From assembly GCA_018340375.1 (NCBI GenBank), contig JAFFJZ010000002.1, positions 42,800,001 through 42,864,000 of the forward strand: 64,000 nt of DNA. Direction: 5' to 3'. Below are positions 11,980 to 25,400 of this stretch, piece after piece; within the stretch, counting starts at the first letter, position 1; every line of letters begins with the position of its first letter. The notes below the pieces were generated by a model that was not told the DNA's origin, did not search any database, and was given only the letters and a program-made list of their open reading frames with translations. The translations under genes were made by a program, and so were the position numbers. This stretch comes from Gonatopus flavifemur (Eukaryota > Arthropoda > Insecta > Hymenoptera > Dryinidae).

Positions 11980-12765
11980 AATGTCCAATCTAATGAAAAC
12001 AAAACATTGAATTCGGTGAAATTCGATAACAGATTCTTCTATTCATAAAAATTATATGGTGCCTTAAAATTCATTAAAATATTCATAAACGCATTTGCAG
12101 ACCAGTCCAATTTGTTGGAACTCAATCAACAATATGAGGGTAACTTTTTGAAGATGATTCAAAAAATTCTTGGAGAGATCCTAAAAAACTCCTTTTGGGG
12201 ATCCAGAAATGTGACTGTCATTTTTTACAGTCAGGTTCTTCTGAATTTCCAGAAAAATTTCACTGAATTTCGAGGAACTTCAACTAAATTGTCGGAACTT
12301 ATTTTAGAAGTTTGGTCAAGGTTTTTAGAAGTTAACAAAATTTAAAAAGAAATGTAGCGTGGCTACGGTGGGTGACGTAGGCGCTTGGTAACCACCCTAG
12401 CTCTTCAGGGGACGCCAAAATCGGGATGAAAAACCAATTTTTATCATTTGAGAATTCAAAAACAAAAATTAAAAGCGGGAGTTCAAGGGACGGAATTTTA
12501 GTAATCGGCATCTACATCACGCCAAAACATAAGATAGCTGTGGCAGTTACTCACCTTTTCTCACTGATGTAGCTGAAATAATCGGAGCTATAGCTATTTA
12601 TTAGCTACTACAGTAGAAAATCGTAGGCCTGCTCACATAGGCTTCATTAGTCAATGTTTGGATAGCCAAATGATTTGGCTGTGAAATTTTCGCTGCAGCG
12701 GATACATTTTTCACCATTACTGTTGAGCGAGGAGCCGTGACAGTTAAAAAATAGCTCACGTAGCT

Positions 12766-12938
12766 ACCCTGTTACAAAAATCCAGCTGGGATTCCACGTG
12801 GATCCCAGATCCGAAATTTACCTGCGTTGCCAGCTAAGACTCCACCTGGAAATGAGGAATCCCAGCTGGGAACGCAGGTAAATTTCGGAGCTGGAATCCA
12901 CGTCGAATCCCAGCTCGGATTTCGATTCGTGACAGGGT
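12766..12938. repeat. Foldback with CCAGCTGGGATTCCACGTGG units
   Basis: The ends ACCCTGTTAC and GTGACAGGGT pair. The inside repeats CAGCTGGGA and GAATCC/GGATTC units in both orientations. The surrounding 12,530-12,965 is rich in AGCT-containing units. Confidence 0.6.
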
Positions 12939-13115
12939 AATTTCTAGCTATCCAATTAATAGCTGATTATTTTTCTCCAATTAATATCCATTGGATCTCG
13001 ACCACACCTATGAGTCTGTAACAGAAATGGCAAAACTGTCCTTCAATTGCCATTTCATTCACATTGTACTCATTCTATTCCACTTCTTTGAGCGTGAAGA
13101 ATGATGCTCTGAGCG

Positions 13116-13266
13116 TATAAAAGTTCATCAAGTTCAATACAACGAATTCAAAGCGAATCGCAAGACAAGCTTGTTCCTCATCCCCTGATCTGGAAAAAAA
13201 TTTCTTGCAAAATTTCAAAAATCACAATCAAAGTGATGCAATTTGTCTCCGTGGAATCCAACGAGG
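13116..13266 (+). promoter_or_regulatory. TATA box with possible short first exon
   Basis: TATAAAAG stands at 13116-13123. About 120 bp downstream, ATG at 13237 opens MQFVSVESNE and meets GAG|GTTAGA at 13267. The arrangement resembles an insect gene with a very short first coding exon, but the donor is weak and no second exon was found. Confidence 0.22.
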
Positions 13267-13269
13267 TTA

Positions 13270-14743
13270 GAATGAATTTCATTGATCCTTACTGTCTGAC
13301 TATCTTTATTTTTTTCTACTGATTTTATACTTGGAGGATAATTTTTTCAATTGATGTATGACATTAGACGACGTATTGTTTGGCAAATAATTGAGAATTA
13401 ATTTTAAATCTTGAAGACATCATTAAATCACATGATAAAACAATTTTGTTTGTAATGCGTCATTCGGAGTAGACGCAAGGGAGAATCGAAGGAGCATCAG
13501 CATGAAACAACGACCCCTTCTCCCAAGGCAGTGCTATTTGGGTAATGGTCTAAAACCACGTACATATACTAAATTGTGGAAAGCAAATACTCTCGTGATA
13601 TCTGAATAGTGTCTCACCACTCATTCGATCGTATGTGCGTGTAATAGATGAGGGTGAAAAGACATACGAGGAACTAGACATCACAAAACATACGTAGGAG
13701 ACAGTGCGCACCTACTGATGGGGCGAACGTTGTTGTTGTTACGTTTAACACTTCGACATAGCTCATATGTATTGAATGTATTATTATATTATCATTAGCG
13801 AACGTGTAACTCATCAAAAATAATCCATAGAATTTCATTGATGGATGAGGAATTAAATAGGTTTCAATGAAATTTCATAGTATTTGATCAAAACTTTTAA
13901 CAATTTTTAGGAGGATTTTATGGAATAAAATAAATTTCTCTACATGGCACAACAATGGTACGCTTCGGGGCGTTAAATTGTGAATTTTACAAGTGTATTG
14001 TCTTTCTTATATCATATATTAAACTGAAAATGAAGAGAGTGAGAAAAATTAGAGTTTTCAAATGTGAATCCAAGCAGTTCTATCCTTTCATGAACAATGA
14101 TAAATTGTAGGGTTTTTGATTCAAAAACTCGAGGCGCTCCATTGTCACCCTACGCGTTAAACTTTTACAATTTTCGTTTGTGGAAAAGAGAACCCTCCTA
14201 GCAAATCTCGATAAACTGAAAAGTGATCAAAAATTGCGGTTACATTTTGGAGAGAAATGTTGGTTTCGATGACTTGATAGTCGTTTGGGATACTTTTCGA
14301 GCAAAAATTGATTAACATCCAAACAAAACTGAGGCCGCGGAAGCAATAACAGCCTCAGCATTCGAACGCATTTCCAAGTTTATTCAAGCGACCAGTGGAA
14401 TAATAAAAAAAAAAAAGTTCGTAAAAATGGAAAATAAAAAATACAGGGTTTAGAGCTCATCAAACCACACATTTTTCCTATCAACAATTTTTTTCTACCA
14501 TCAATAGTTTATGAGATAAAAATTGAAAATTTTCATTTCTTCAAAATCAATTAAATTCAAAACATATTTTGCGATTACTCAACGAATTTCGTTGAAATGA
14601 AAAACCAATCTCAATTTGGTGATTTTTTGGTTATTTTGTAATAATATTTTTGATTCGTACTGGTTTTTTACTTCAAAAATACCAAAAAGATTCCCAAAAC
14701 GAACCACATTGTTCAGTAAACTTTTGATGGCAAATTTATTCTA
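13270..14743. other. No gene seen
   Basis: AT-rich, mostly without obvious repeats; a slightly GC-richer part lies at 13,450-13,740. No exon with matching splice phase was found. Confidence 0.5.
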
Positions 14744-15017
14744 CACGGAAAAAATTGGTGATCCAAATTTTCGTTGACTAGTACATCACTTTTGGACAAA
14801 GCACAAATCCGAGAAGGATTCATACACTGGATTATAATAATTCGTTGACTTTGTCCATGACTTCACCGATGGAATTCACTTTTCATTTTGATTATCGAAA
14901 TAATGGAAAGAGTCAACGAATTATTAAAATCCAGTGTACGAATTCTTCTAGAATTTGTGCTCCGTCCCAAAGTGATATACTAGTCAACGAAAATTTGGAT
15001 CACTAATTTTTTCCGTG
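14744..15017. mobile_element. Foldback, CACGGAAAAAATTGG ends
   Basis: 274 bp, long inverted arms (TGGTGATCCAAATTTTCGTT on the left), TA on both sides. Confidence 0.88.
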
Positions 15018-15339
15018 TAACGAACAATTATTTCTTGGTCTTAAATCGGTCATTATATGGTGAAAACCATCTGGGTTACCATTAGCTGATTGAGTTTTCA
15101 CCAAACCAAAAAATAATCGAAAGTAAACCACAAAGATTCGTCACTTTGGAATTCCCAGGGCATGCACCTTAGAATTATCAATCAAATCAGTTTCATATCT
15201 TCAATTAATTGTGTGTAGAACACTCAATCAAATTCTTTTTTCCTTTTTGAACTTCATTTTGGGTTTGTATCAAATTTGTAATTGGACTGTTTTTTTTGTA
15301 AATTTGAAATTTTTCATTACAATTGGTAGCCATGCAGGT

Positions 15340-16110
15340 ATTGTCAAGACTGAAAAAAACCCGAGCTTGTCCCAAGGTTGGCACATGTGTCAGAAACAAA
15401 CCTCCGTGAAGAACAATTGGCCCAATATTGTTCCATGATTGTCCCGTTGTTCCCAATGAATGGTCAGTCATGGTAGATTGGTTAATAATTTTGAAATGGT
15501 CAGTACATTTGGTACAAGCTTGGCACAAGTGTAAAAATTGAGCATTCGTTGAGAACAATTGTGCCAATATTGCCCACATGAGTGGCACAATGTTTATAAA
15601 TATATATTTGCCTGCCCCGGGGCAAGCTTGAGCGAAGGCTGCCCACTCTGGGGCAAGCTCGGGTCAGGCCTGGACCGATAGTTATACTCCCTAGGAATGA
15701 TGTACACGTGAAGATGAACCATCAGTTTTTCGGGTGACTCGGGGGATTCCAATGTTGGATTCCGTACGGGATCAGGTCATTACAAGATTTATGTTATGGT
15801 ATTTCAGTAAAATCCTATTAGTTTAGTTTTAGTTTTATTTAGTTTACATTTTTTCTATCGTTCTAAGATAATTCATGTACGGTTTTCTGAGGGAGAAAGT
15901 CATGAACTGAAATATGAATCAATTACTTTTTTCATCCATACCTGCGATCAAAGAAGCGTTGTTTGATGCTTGGTAAATGAATTGGAGCGGGCCTGGCGAA
16001 ACCACTGGCCCAAGCTCGTCCTTATCATTCCCAAGCCTGGGCCAGATTTGGTAAATTGTTCAAGACAAGTCTCGACAAGTCTTGTGCCAGGCTTGGTTCA
16101 TACACACATG
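15340..16110. repeat. Degenerate array of GGCACAAGCTTGGCC-like units
   Basis: CAAGCTTGGCACA, GGGGCAAGCTTG, CCCAAGCCTGG and similar short units recur in both orientations. The open frames across it (15205-15588 minus) are by-products of the units and not genes. Confidence 0.55.
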
Positions 16111-17026
16111 GGTAGGTTCTACAAGTTATAATTCATAAATTCTCCTACACGTTGAATGCCATGGGGGTCACCAATGACCGTCAAATCCATAAAAATTACG
16201 TTGTTCAAAATCATCGTGGCATCCAACGTGTTCAATTTGATCCCTGAATCCTATCGTATTGGGATAATATGATTCAAAAAAAGTGTAGGAGATGGAAAAA
16301 TTGAGAAAATATCATTTCAAGGCGGAGCTTTTATTGATTTACATAGTGCATCTGATATTCATTGCCAACATTGATCTAAAATATACACTTCATTATTATT
16401 TCCTGATATAAAGTACATTTATCATGATATAAATTAAATACCAGAACAATACGTGAATCGATTCGTATCCACGGAATGTCCTGTACCACAGAAGAGTGGA
16501 ACAATCTCTCAAAGAGATGAATCTTCTTCGTTTCTTGTTCGATCAGCTCTTTCTAAAATACAAATTTTCGAAATTGTGAGTTTCCTCCAAAAATCTTCGT
16601 AAAATTATCCTGTTTGAGAAGTCTTCAACAATCCTTAGAGAACCCTGTGGACTTTTCTATTAAAAACTGCACCTCTGTTCGAGCATATGGCAGATTCGGC
16701 AACCTTGGCAGTGGCGTAATGAAGATTCTGGGGGCCATCCCACAAGTGCTGGAGATGCGACCCTTGTGATCCAAGAAAAGACTGCTGCTGAAGTGCATGC
16801 AATTGGAGTAAAATTCACATTGGGACGTCAGCAGGCGCGTTGCCATGGTAACCATGATAACAATGTAAATCCAACAGGACTCTGGAGTAAATTCTACATG
16901 AAATCCAGACCGTAATTATAACCTCACTTTTCATGTAATTCTTACGTGATCATTTTTTTTCGTGTATATATCGAAAGGTGATCGAGAAAATTAGATTTCC
17001 CTTCTTCCAAACAAATATACTTCATA

Positions 17027-17328
17027 CACGGAAAAAAATATACTACTTTTTCTTATTTGGCTTGCTAAACCAAAAACAGGAAGGTTTTTGGAATGGATTT
17101 TTATACAAAAATATAGAAGATTACGAATGAATAACTAAATTTTACTATACGCTTTATAAAATTGAACGCTCTGCGTTTAAAATTTCAATTCTACCTATTA
17201 ATTTTTCTACAATATTCGTAATCTTTCGTATTTTTATGTAAAAATTCATTTCAAGAACCTTCCTATTCTTAGTTTACTAAGAAAAATAACAAAAATTCTT
17301 ATATTTTCAAGCGGCATTTTTCTCCGTG
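17027..17328. mobile_element. Foldback, CACGGAAAAAAA ends
   Basis: 302 bp. Arms include GGAAGGTTTTTGGAATGGAT-like sequence and its inverse. The ends CACGGAAAAAAATA and CATTTTTCTCCGTG are flanked by TA on both sides. Confidence 0.82.
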
Positions 17329-17743
17329 TAGTTTCTCTCGAAAGACGAGAGTGAATTTTTCGTTCGAAGTTTTTCTCGATTAAGAACAGTGAAATTAAAT
17401 GTTTACTTCTGAAAATGGAATCCAATAAATTCACAAGAATGAAATAATTGTTACGAACAATTTTGTTGAAAAAAAAATATATCAGAGTTCAAAATCGGGT
17501 GCCTTGGGCCACTATGTCGTCAGCTGCGTTTAGAATTTTTTTTCTATTTTTTTTATAAAATGTTATGGGAAGCAAATATTTGTATAACAATCAAAGTCGT
17601 GGAGAATATTGATTTTCCCAACAATTGACATCTCTTCAGTTCCAAAAATTCAGTTTCCTGCGCATTAAATTTTTCATCCATAAAAAATTAACGTCAAACT
17701 AATTTCAAGTTCACAAACAACAAATTTGATTATTTTTGCACCA

Positions 17744-17914
17744 CACTGAAAAAACTGTTCAGTTGTCGTGACTACAAATTTTAGTGAAGTACGACGTCAA
17801 TCAAAAAGCTAGTTGGCTCGACTAAATGATAGTATAGTTGAAAACCCTTCAAGTAAAAATTTGTGTTGCAATAAACAATAATATTTTAGTTCAGACAAAA
17901 GAGTTTTCTCAGTG
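17744..17914. mobile_element. Foldback, CACTGAAAAAACTG ends
   Basis: 171 bp. The ends CACTGAAAAAACTG and GTTTTCTCAGTG are flanked by CA (17742-17743) and CA (17915-17916). A decayed relative lies at about 24,700-25,060. Confidence 0.72.
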
Positions 17915-18269
17915 CAGTCTAAATAATATTGTATGAAATAATAATGGGACATTTCTTCATTGTTTATGATACTGACATGTATGGAAAATGATGACCCAAG
18001 GCATCCACCAAATGTCTACACATAAATTTTACGGAAAACCAAACGAAAAGGATTCCAAAATGAAGCCAAAGATTAAAACTTTGATGCTACTCAATGTATT
18101 TTTCGACTCTCCATTGTTCACTAGGACAATTTCCATCACCATTAACAAAGAATTGTGGTAATTCCAACTAAATTGGATTAGATTTAATGACAATTGCAAC
18201 AAATTACGCTAAAAAATTCGCGTGCCGCCCTCTAAATCTGAATCAATGAAATTTCACCAGAATTTAATG

Positions 18270-18424
18270 CACGGAAAAAAGAGAATGGAGAAATTTACCA
18301 TATAGGATGACAACGCATCGCTTGGAGTCTTTAAATGGGAATTTTTACAAAATATATTGTCGAATCCTTGAAGCGACGCGTTGTCATCCTATACGGCAAA
18401 TTTCTCCATTCCCTTTTTTCCGTG
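18270..18424. mobile_element. Foldback, CACGGAAAAAAGAG ends
   Basis: 155 bp. The arms CACGGAAAAAAGAGAATGGA and the inverse are nearly perfect; the pairing continues through ATAGGATGACAACGC. Flanks are TG and TG. Confidence 0.85.
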
Positions 18425-18838
18425 TGATGAGTGTATTACCGCGAACTGTGAATCGAGGAATATTCACTGGTTTTCACCATAAAATGTGACTGTTTTGAAT
18501 CATCAGGGAGAAAAACATCCAACCGCAGAACCAGTGACTATTTACTGATTCAAATTTAGAAAACAGGTATCAACCTGGAATGGAATTTGTTCGTACGAAC
18601 TTTAACATGAACATGAAGCAACACCTCAGACTCTCAGAAGTCTAGAAGTCCGAACAACAGTCTCTGATCGATCCATGAATGATTCCAAGCTCACGTGTGG
18701 GGGGAAAAAAGTGTGTTACAAAGACAAGTATAAGGAATAAAATAAGAAGTAGGATTTGTTGAAAGTGAAGTAAGAACTCAAGAGGCGAGTGGGAGAGAAA
18801 AGGTAGACAGAAGAAGGAAGAATACGCTCTGGGTTTAC

Positions 18839-18976
18839 CTTAATGGGAAAAGAAGCTAATGCCCCTCCAACGGCAGGAGGCTCACCTGCCGCCAGGTGCG
18901 ACTTTCCTCGAACCATCTGCATGAGGGGCCCTTGGCTCGTGCCATATGAGAAGCCGTCCGGTCGTTTCCTTTTGCC
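18839..18976 (-). CDS. Orphan coding-looking exon, gene unknown
   Basis: The stretch runs from a good acceptor (TATCCACAG) to the donor AAG|GTAAAC and is 138 bp, exactly 46 codons in the open frame beginning GKRKRPDGFSYG and ending ALASFPIK. A second, stronger donor (CAG|GTGAGC) cuts at 18886 and would give a 91-bp exon. The patch is clearly richer in G+C than the AT-rich DNA around it and has no stop in this frame. It lies 445 bp past the stop of the JmjC gene on the same strand. I do not recognise the protein; it could belong to a gene whose other exons lie left of the window. Confidence 0.4.
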
Positions 18977-19420
18977 CTGTGGATAAATGCTTCATACAAA
19001 TAAAGTAATATACGAACACACAATATTTTTTTGAAATGTGTGTGTGTGTGTCTATGTGTGCATGACGAGTAGCACGTGATGTAATTATTACACAGTAATA
19101 CGGGGGACACACATTCTTCTCACTTGTGTGTAAAAATTAAATTCAGAGTTGTCACGAGAAAATTAACACGAACGTTTAACCATATCATATTCTATATCAT
19201 ATTTTTCCTAAATTTTTCGAATACTGAATCATTCATTTTTATATATCTTTATACATTACACACAATAAAATATATAACATGATACCAACAGATCAATAGT
19301 TCTTGAAATACATTCTTCGTTGTTGAATAAAATTTGCAATATAATCTCCCTTGACAAGAAAATAGATTTGTTTTTTGAATTTTTGTACAATTCATGACTT
19401 TATGATATCCGCAGGTGTTA

Positions 19421-22400
19421 TTAATCATATTCCGCTCCAATCGTAATGCTCATGTCTCTGGAAACAATCTTGGTTTGATGATACCAGCGATTCGTATCCA
19501 AAACAACTGGAAATTGTATAACTTTAGTACATCTTCTCCATGTAACGTTCTTGAATATTATATTGGGTACTCTGATTGCTTACTGATTTCTCCCGAACGT
19601 ACGATAACTTCCAATCTGTCGCAAGTGTAATGGCATTCTCTCGGTGGTTCTAAAATCCATAACTTTTCACCCTTTATTTGAGCTTGCCACGATGGATGTT
19701 CAACATCGTCTACCTTTTGAAATGATATTCATTTAATTACGATATCGAAACATATCCAAGTATCACAAAATCTGCTCTCAAACAATTCTTCATCGTGAGA
19801 TTTGATTTCATACTTGTAACCTACATGCATAGGAGCACCATATCCATGAGTGCCCATAAAAATCCAATCCGTTTTTTCGCTTTCCGCGGTACTAGGAAGA
19901 AAATATGGTCGACGATAATGTTCCCTCAATATGCTACCGATTTTATCGTCGCAGTTACTCCTGAGATAGAGAATGGGATTACACATAGTTTCTTCTCTCA
20001 CCTTGACACGTTATTAAAATAATATTTCTTAATTGTAATTTATGAAGTAATTTTAATTATTTTCTATTTTTCAACTAAAAACTGAATTTTAACTCAAGTC
20101 TCAAGATTTTTCTGCGAAACGCAAGGATTGATTCTACGGAGAAAAATGTTTGAATAGGTGAAAATTTATATGATAATCTAAGAGGTTTTTTTGGGAGTTT
20201 CGATTCAAACTTTGATCACGCTTCCACCGCATTACTTTTACTTCATTTCAATTGTGGAGGATTCTCTAATATTCTCTCGAGAAAATTTCCAAAATTGTTT
20301 TTATAGACTGGTGACTTGATTTCTATGATTTTTCTCAATGTATTCAATATATTCTCGAATTATTATCTGATCATTTATCCCAGGTAAGCAAATCCGCAAT
20401 TTTTGAAATCTTGTTATTACAGAGTTTAGAATCATGCGAAAATAGGAAAGACTCATTTTTAAGTCCATTAGCAAGAAGAGAGAGACAATGAATGTGTGGG
20501 TTCATATATGCATATATATGTACTTTGTGAACTTTACAGAGCTCTCTGAAACAGTTGGAGAAGCCATGAAAGTTTTGCTGCTCATGCCAACACTTGAGTT
20601 TCATTATAAACAAGAAATTGTCATAATTTTCACATACATCCCAGGTGGAACTCTCGAATTCGATAAACAATAGATTCATTAAAATATTTATGATTCAATT
20701 AAGATTCCCACTAAACGAAAGGATATGTGAAATATAAATTCACGGAGAGAAAAAATTTGCTGACGCAGCAAATCGAGGTATTATATATAGAATAGCAAAA
20801 TTTTTTGCTGACCTAGCTAAAAATTTGCTATAACAGCAATCGTGTTAGCTACGACAGCAATTTTTTAGCTCTGGCAGCAAAAAATGTTTGCTCCGCCAGC
20901 AAATTTTCAGTATTATATACAGAATAGCAAACAAATTTTGCTGGGATGGCAAACATGTTTTGCTGCCACAGCTAAAAATTCGCTGTCGCAGCTATCAAGA
21001 TTGCTGGAACAGCAAATAATTTGCTATCACAGCAAAAAATTTGCTGCTCTGGCGAAAGGAATCCAGCAAAAGTAGATTTGAAGTATTTCTTTTAAAGTTT
21101 TTCAGACATAATTAGAACACATTTACATAGAATGTATTCAAAATATTTATTCGTTGATAGAATCCTACACAATTATCATGAAACACGTTCAAGTATTTTG
21201 ACCTCCTAGAATTTACGTATTTATTTGTAATTTTTAAGTTCGAGACCTTTGAAAATATTCCAGTTCTCCCTGTACAAAACGTTGCTCGCGTGTAATATAC
21301 CTATAAAACATATACTGTTGTTGTTTTTTAAGCATGAATTTGCAGAACAATTTTCACTAAGCGTACTTGTCAATTCTTCCACAAGAAAACAACTGTGTCA
21401 TTTCAACCGTTCTATATCAATAATATTCAGTCAATTACATCAAACTTTGAGTCGAAAGATTCTTAATCAATCAAATAATCCAGCTCTCATTTTTTGGTTA
21501 TTTAACAAAGTCGTTATAATTAATTGGAAGGAAACTTCATCATTGACCAAAGAGACACCTCTTTCAGTTTTTTTTTATATTATAACCAGGGCTGTGGAGT
21601 CGAAGCTTTCACATAGCCGACTCCGGACCACTTGAAATTTCCGACTCCGACTCCGGCTCTAGTGTTTATTCTCATGAATAAAAATTCCGAAAGAACCAAA
21701 CTTGGACATAAGATAGACATTATTCGTTATCGAGGTTTTTCGACCTGTGTTTCAATATTTTATTTATTGATATATTATTGAAGTTTGATTTGCTAAATAT
21801 GTCGAGGCTAAAATGCAAACAATATAACAGAATTCCAAGTCGTGACTAATTTTAATGTTCTATTTCAAAATTTTATGCATGAATTATTTCTCCCATCAAT
21901 ATTGTTCAACAGATATAAATATTACAAATGTTAGAACAAACTTCGTCAACAACTTTCGACAAAGAATTTTCTCTAAAACTTTCATTCGTGCACCGTTGAT
22001 CCGATGCAGTACATAAATTTGTAAGTTTTTATATGCAGCAGCTTATTGAACAATTAGAACCAACAGGGTGAATGAAAAAGCACGTTTCTCGATTATTTCA
22101 AAATATAATAAACACAAGAATAAATAAATCAAAAATATTTTGTTTCTGAATGTTTCCATTTTTCACTGTGAAAAATAAATGTGGAATATTTCACCAAAAA
22201 TCTTCCACTATGAACAGGAAACTTAACATCCTGATTCGGTAGAGTTGCCCTTACTTTTTGGAGGATTCAACACCCAAAAAACGGCATAGTTCCTCAAAAT
22301 GGAGGAAAAATCTCCTATTTTTGATGGAAAAACAATTCCCCCACGACCAGAGGATGGAATCCACCATCAAAGTGAGGAAAAACTCCCCATATTTTTTCTA

Positions 22401-25400
22401 GTGTTTGTAAACCTGTCACATCTCTGATAACATCGATGAATCAGCACAATCTGCGAATGATTCTTAAACAACTCCAAAACGATTTCCGTTCTGGTAATGA
22501 GAATAAGTGCAATATAAATCTATTAAGCAAATGAGCATGGAGTGATAGCAAGATTCGTTGGAAATGAGCAGTATGGAGCTTTTTGAATAATTAGATAATA
22601 ATTACGGACTTATCTTTCATTTGAAACTTTCGTATTTATTGCAAACGTGTGATACTGATAAAAAGAGAGAGAAATCCCATACAGCAAATCAGTTCAGAAA
22701 GAGTGCGCAGAGAATTCAATTGGGGTCGGATGAATTCAATATGAATTCTTAAGAATTCTTTTTCAACTCCTATGCCGTATATGTGGGATTTCAGTGCTGC
22801 AACAACCTCAGCTCCCCCTGCAGAAACGGAATCATTCGGAACGATTGATAGTGCAAATCTCTGATCAAAAATATGATTCGAACTTGTTTAGAATCATTTG
22901 AGTCTGAAACGGCTAATTTGAAATTTGTGCATTTCTCATTGGAAAAATTTCATTTTGATAAGAATCAATTCTTTGAATGATCTCAGCCTTACGGGGACGT
23001 TACGTTCCCACTTGTGGATTTCCTATGACTCCCTTTCTCCATTCTCATACCTTCATAGTTCCATTGATATAAAGAATTATAGCACCTTCTTACCGAACAG
23101 ATTATGAAAACAAACACATCAATTCCTACTCTCATTTTTGTATTCATCCTTTTTATGTCAACAGAGAATTCTATGCATTTGATTTCGAAACATTACACTT
23201 TGAACTTCGAATCAACGTGTGAAAATACATTGTCCGTAAATTAACATATGGATTTCTCGTTTGTGTTGGAGGAAAATTGAAAAAATTTGTTGCATGCAAA
23301 TTTCATCTCTCAACTGATGCAGCTGAGATTCACCTGAGAAGATTGAATATGTGTATTTGAAAAAATGAGCCAAAGAAATGAAAACGTATTCCAAACAGCA
23401 CACGAAGTTCTCTGAATGTTTTCAAAACATAGCCTATAGGTTCTGCGAGTCTTAACCCCCAAAAGCGCATATTTCCAATGTTGAGAGCATTTTCACTTTT
23501 AATGCAGCTAAACACGTTCTGGAAACGTTCTTTTTATATACCACAGGACGTTCTCGTAATGTTTTTCTAATGTACTTCCATGAAAACTAACTTTTTTTTT
23601 AAGGAGTCGAAAGAGGAGTCGGAGTCGATGGAATAACATTCGACTCCATCCATCATTCCACGATTCCTCGACTCCGACTCCACAGTCCTGATTATAACGA
23701 ATATAACCCAGTTTCAAGTACTTAGATACCCGAACCGGAATCTGATCATGCAAGTTTTGATTACAAAATTGATGTAATTAATCAAATAGTTGAAACGATC
23801 CATCAGTTTTCTAGGGAAAAAATCAACCGATGCACTCCTTTTCCTTGTGGGAAACATTTCCAAAGTACATATAATTTATATATAAACTGTATTGAAGTAC
23901 ATACAAACTATATACAATTCTGAAAATTTTTCTTACAGCGGATTTTTGTTAAACGTACGGGAATGCACGATATATGGATTGTTTATATTCTTTTCCGGTA
24001 TACTAAACGCTGTATTCATGGTTTATTTTGATGCGCGGGTAATACGAATTTTAATATACAGTGAGAAAGAAGAGTTGTAAAATTTGAATCTGTAGTTCGA
24101 GCTATCGCAATTTGAATGGATTTAATAGCGGAGGATTAAAAATATATATCATCTGAGATATATCTCACCTCCACTGTTGGAAGATCAACTATACACTGTA
24201 AAAAGTAAGAATGAAGTTTCTCCCACATTTAGTGGCAGCAAAAATCCTCCACGTCTGATAAATCCAGACCCTGATAAAAAAAAAATCCAATATTTTGCGG
24301 AATTTTTCCTCCATCTGGGAGAAAATTCTTCCTCTGTGTAGCGAATTTCTCTCCAAATGAAGAAAAATTCTCTCAAAATATATGGGAAATAAATTTTTAT
24401 AATATAAAATAGATTTTTGGTACCATGAAATTGGGAGAAAATTCCAAATTTACTTACTACAGTGTAATTGTAATAATTCGAACTATATTTGGGAACCATC
24501 CATAAATTTACCCGACAAGATGTAAATTTTATCCGAAATAAATTCTTCTAAGAAGAAAATTTGAAAAATTGTTGAATAATTATATATAAATTATATTCAA
24601 ACTGTATTGAATTATACATAGATCATTGACTTTCTGTCTTTTGTGTACCAGACATATGGAAATTTATCATGTAAGACTGAGTCCCGAGCGTGACATAAAA
24701 AAAACGGTTCAGTTGCCTTGAATAAAAACGTGAGTGAAATCCCTGGTGGAAATCCCAATTTCGAGAGTTTTTCAGGAATGCTCAGAATATTCTCATAGAT
24801 TCTCAGAATTATTCCGAATTTTATAGAGACTTGCAGAGATTTACAGAAAATGTTCGAATTTTCAGAGTTTTTCAGAGATTCTCAGAAATTCTCAGAGAAA
24901 TATTTCCACCGGGGATACGACTTCAACTAAATATTAGTATGGTTATAGTCCCTTCAACTGAAAATTTTTGTCCCAAAGAACAATATTTTGATTCAGGCAA
25001 CTTAAATTTTCTACTGGACGTTGTTTTTAGTCGCTACAACTGAAGAATTTTCTCAGTGTGGTTGATTCACGATATCACTTCTGTTGGCCACACGATGAAG
25101 TTATTTTATTTTCTTGTTGATTCACTAATATTCCATTTTATCACAAAGAAACAATTCATTCAATTCGAAGATAAATACAATAAACTAGATAATTCACGTT
25201 TCAAGATGTTCTTTGGACAAGTTCGAAATGTCTTATGCAAACTTTCAGACAACTTTAGAGACTCTTTCGAACATCTTACAGGATTTAAAAGTTATCTTCA
25301 AGATACCGCCTTTAAATGCAAGACGTTTTCAAGATACTTCATCAGATAAAATAATGCAAAATTCAGAGACGTAATCATAATGAATTACTCACCAACCCAC

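Larger units (their letters stand above)
21587..23690. mobile_element. Nonautonomous hAT-type element with 8-bp duplication
   Basis: The ends are CAGGGCTGTGGAGTCG on the left and the near-perfect inverse CGACTCCACAGTCCTG on the right, with further GACTCC/GGAGTC units inside each end. Exact 8-bp direct repeats ATTATAAC flank it at 21579-21586 and 23691-23698. CAGGG ends with an 8-bp duplication are the hAT signature. No transposase is visible inside, so it depends on another element. It carries a nested foldback (22164-22403) and a dispersed repeat unit (23388-23594), and lies in intron 3 of the JmjC gene. Confidence 0.88.

Noticed and set aside
15205..15588. 127-codon minus-strand open frame
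   Set aside because: It is built from the repeated GGCACAA/CAATTGTTC-type units; its composition follows the repeat.
20741..21070. Possible CRISPR-like or satellite array
   Set aside because: The units vary in sequence and spacing and occur in both orientations; there are no constant repeats or unique spacers, and the genome is that of an animal.
21249..21635. 128-codon open frame
   Set aside because: It runs across the 8-bp duplication and into the left end of the hAT-type element, so it joins unrelated sequences by chance.
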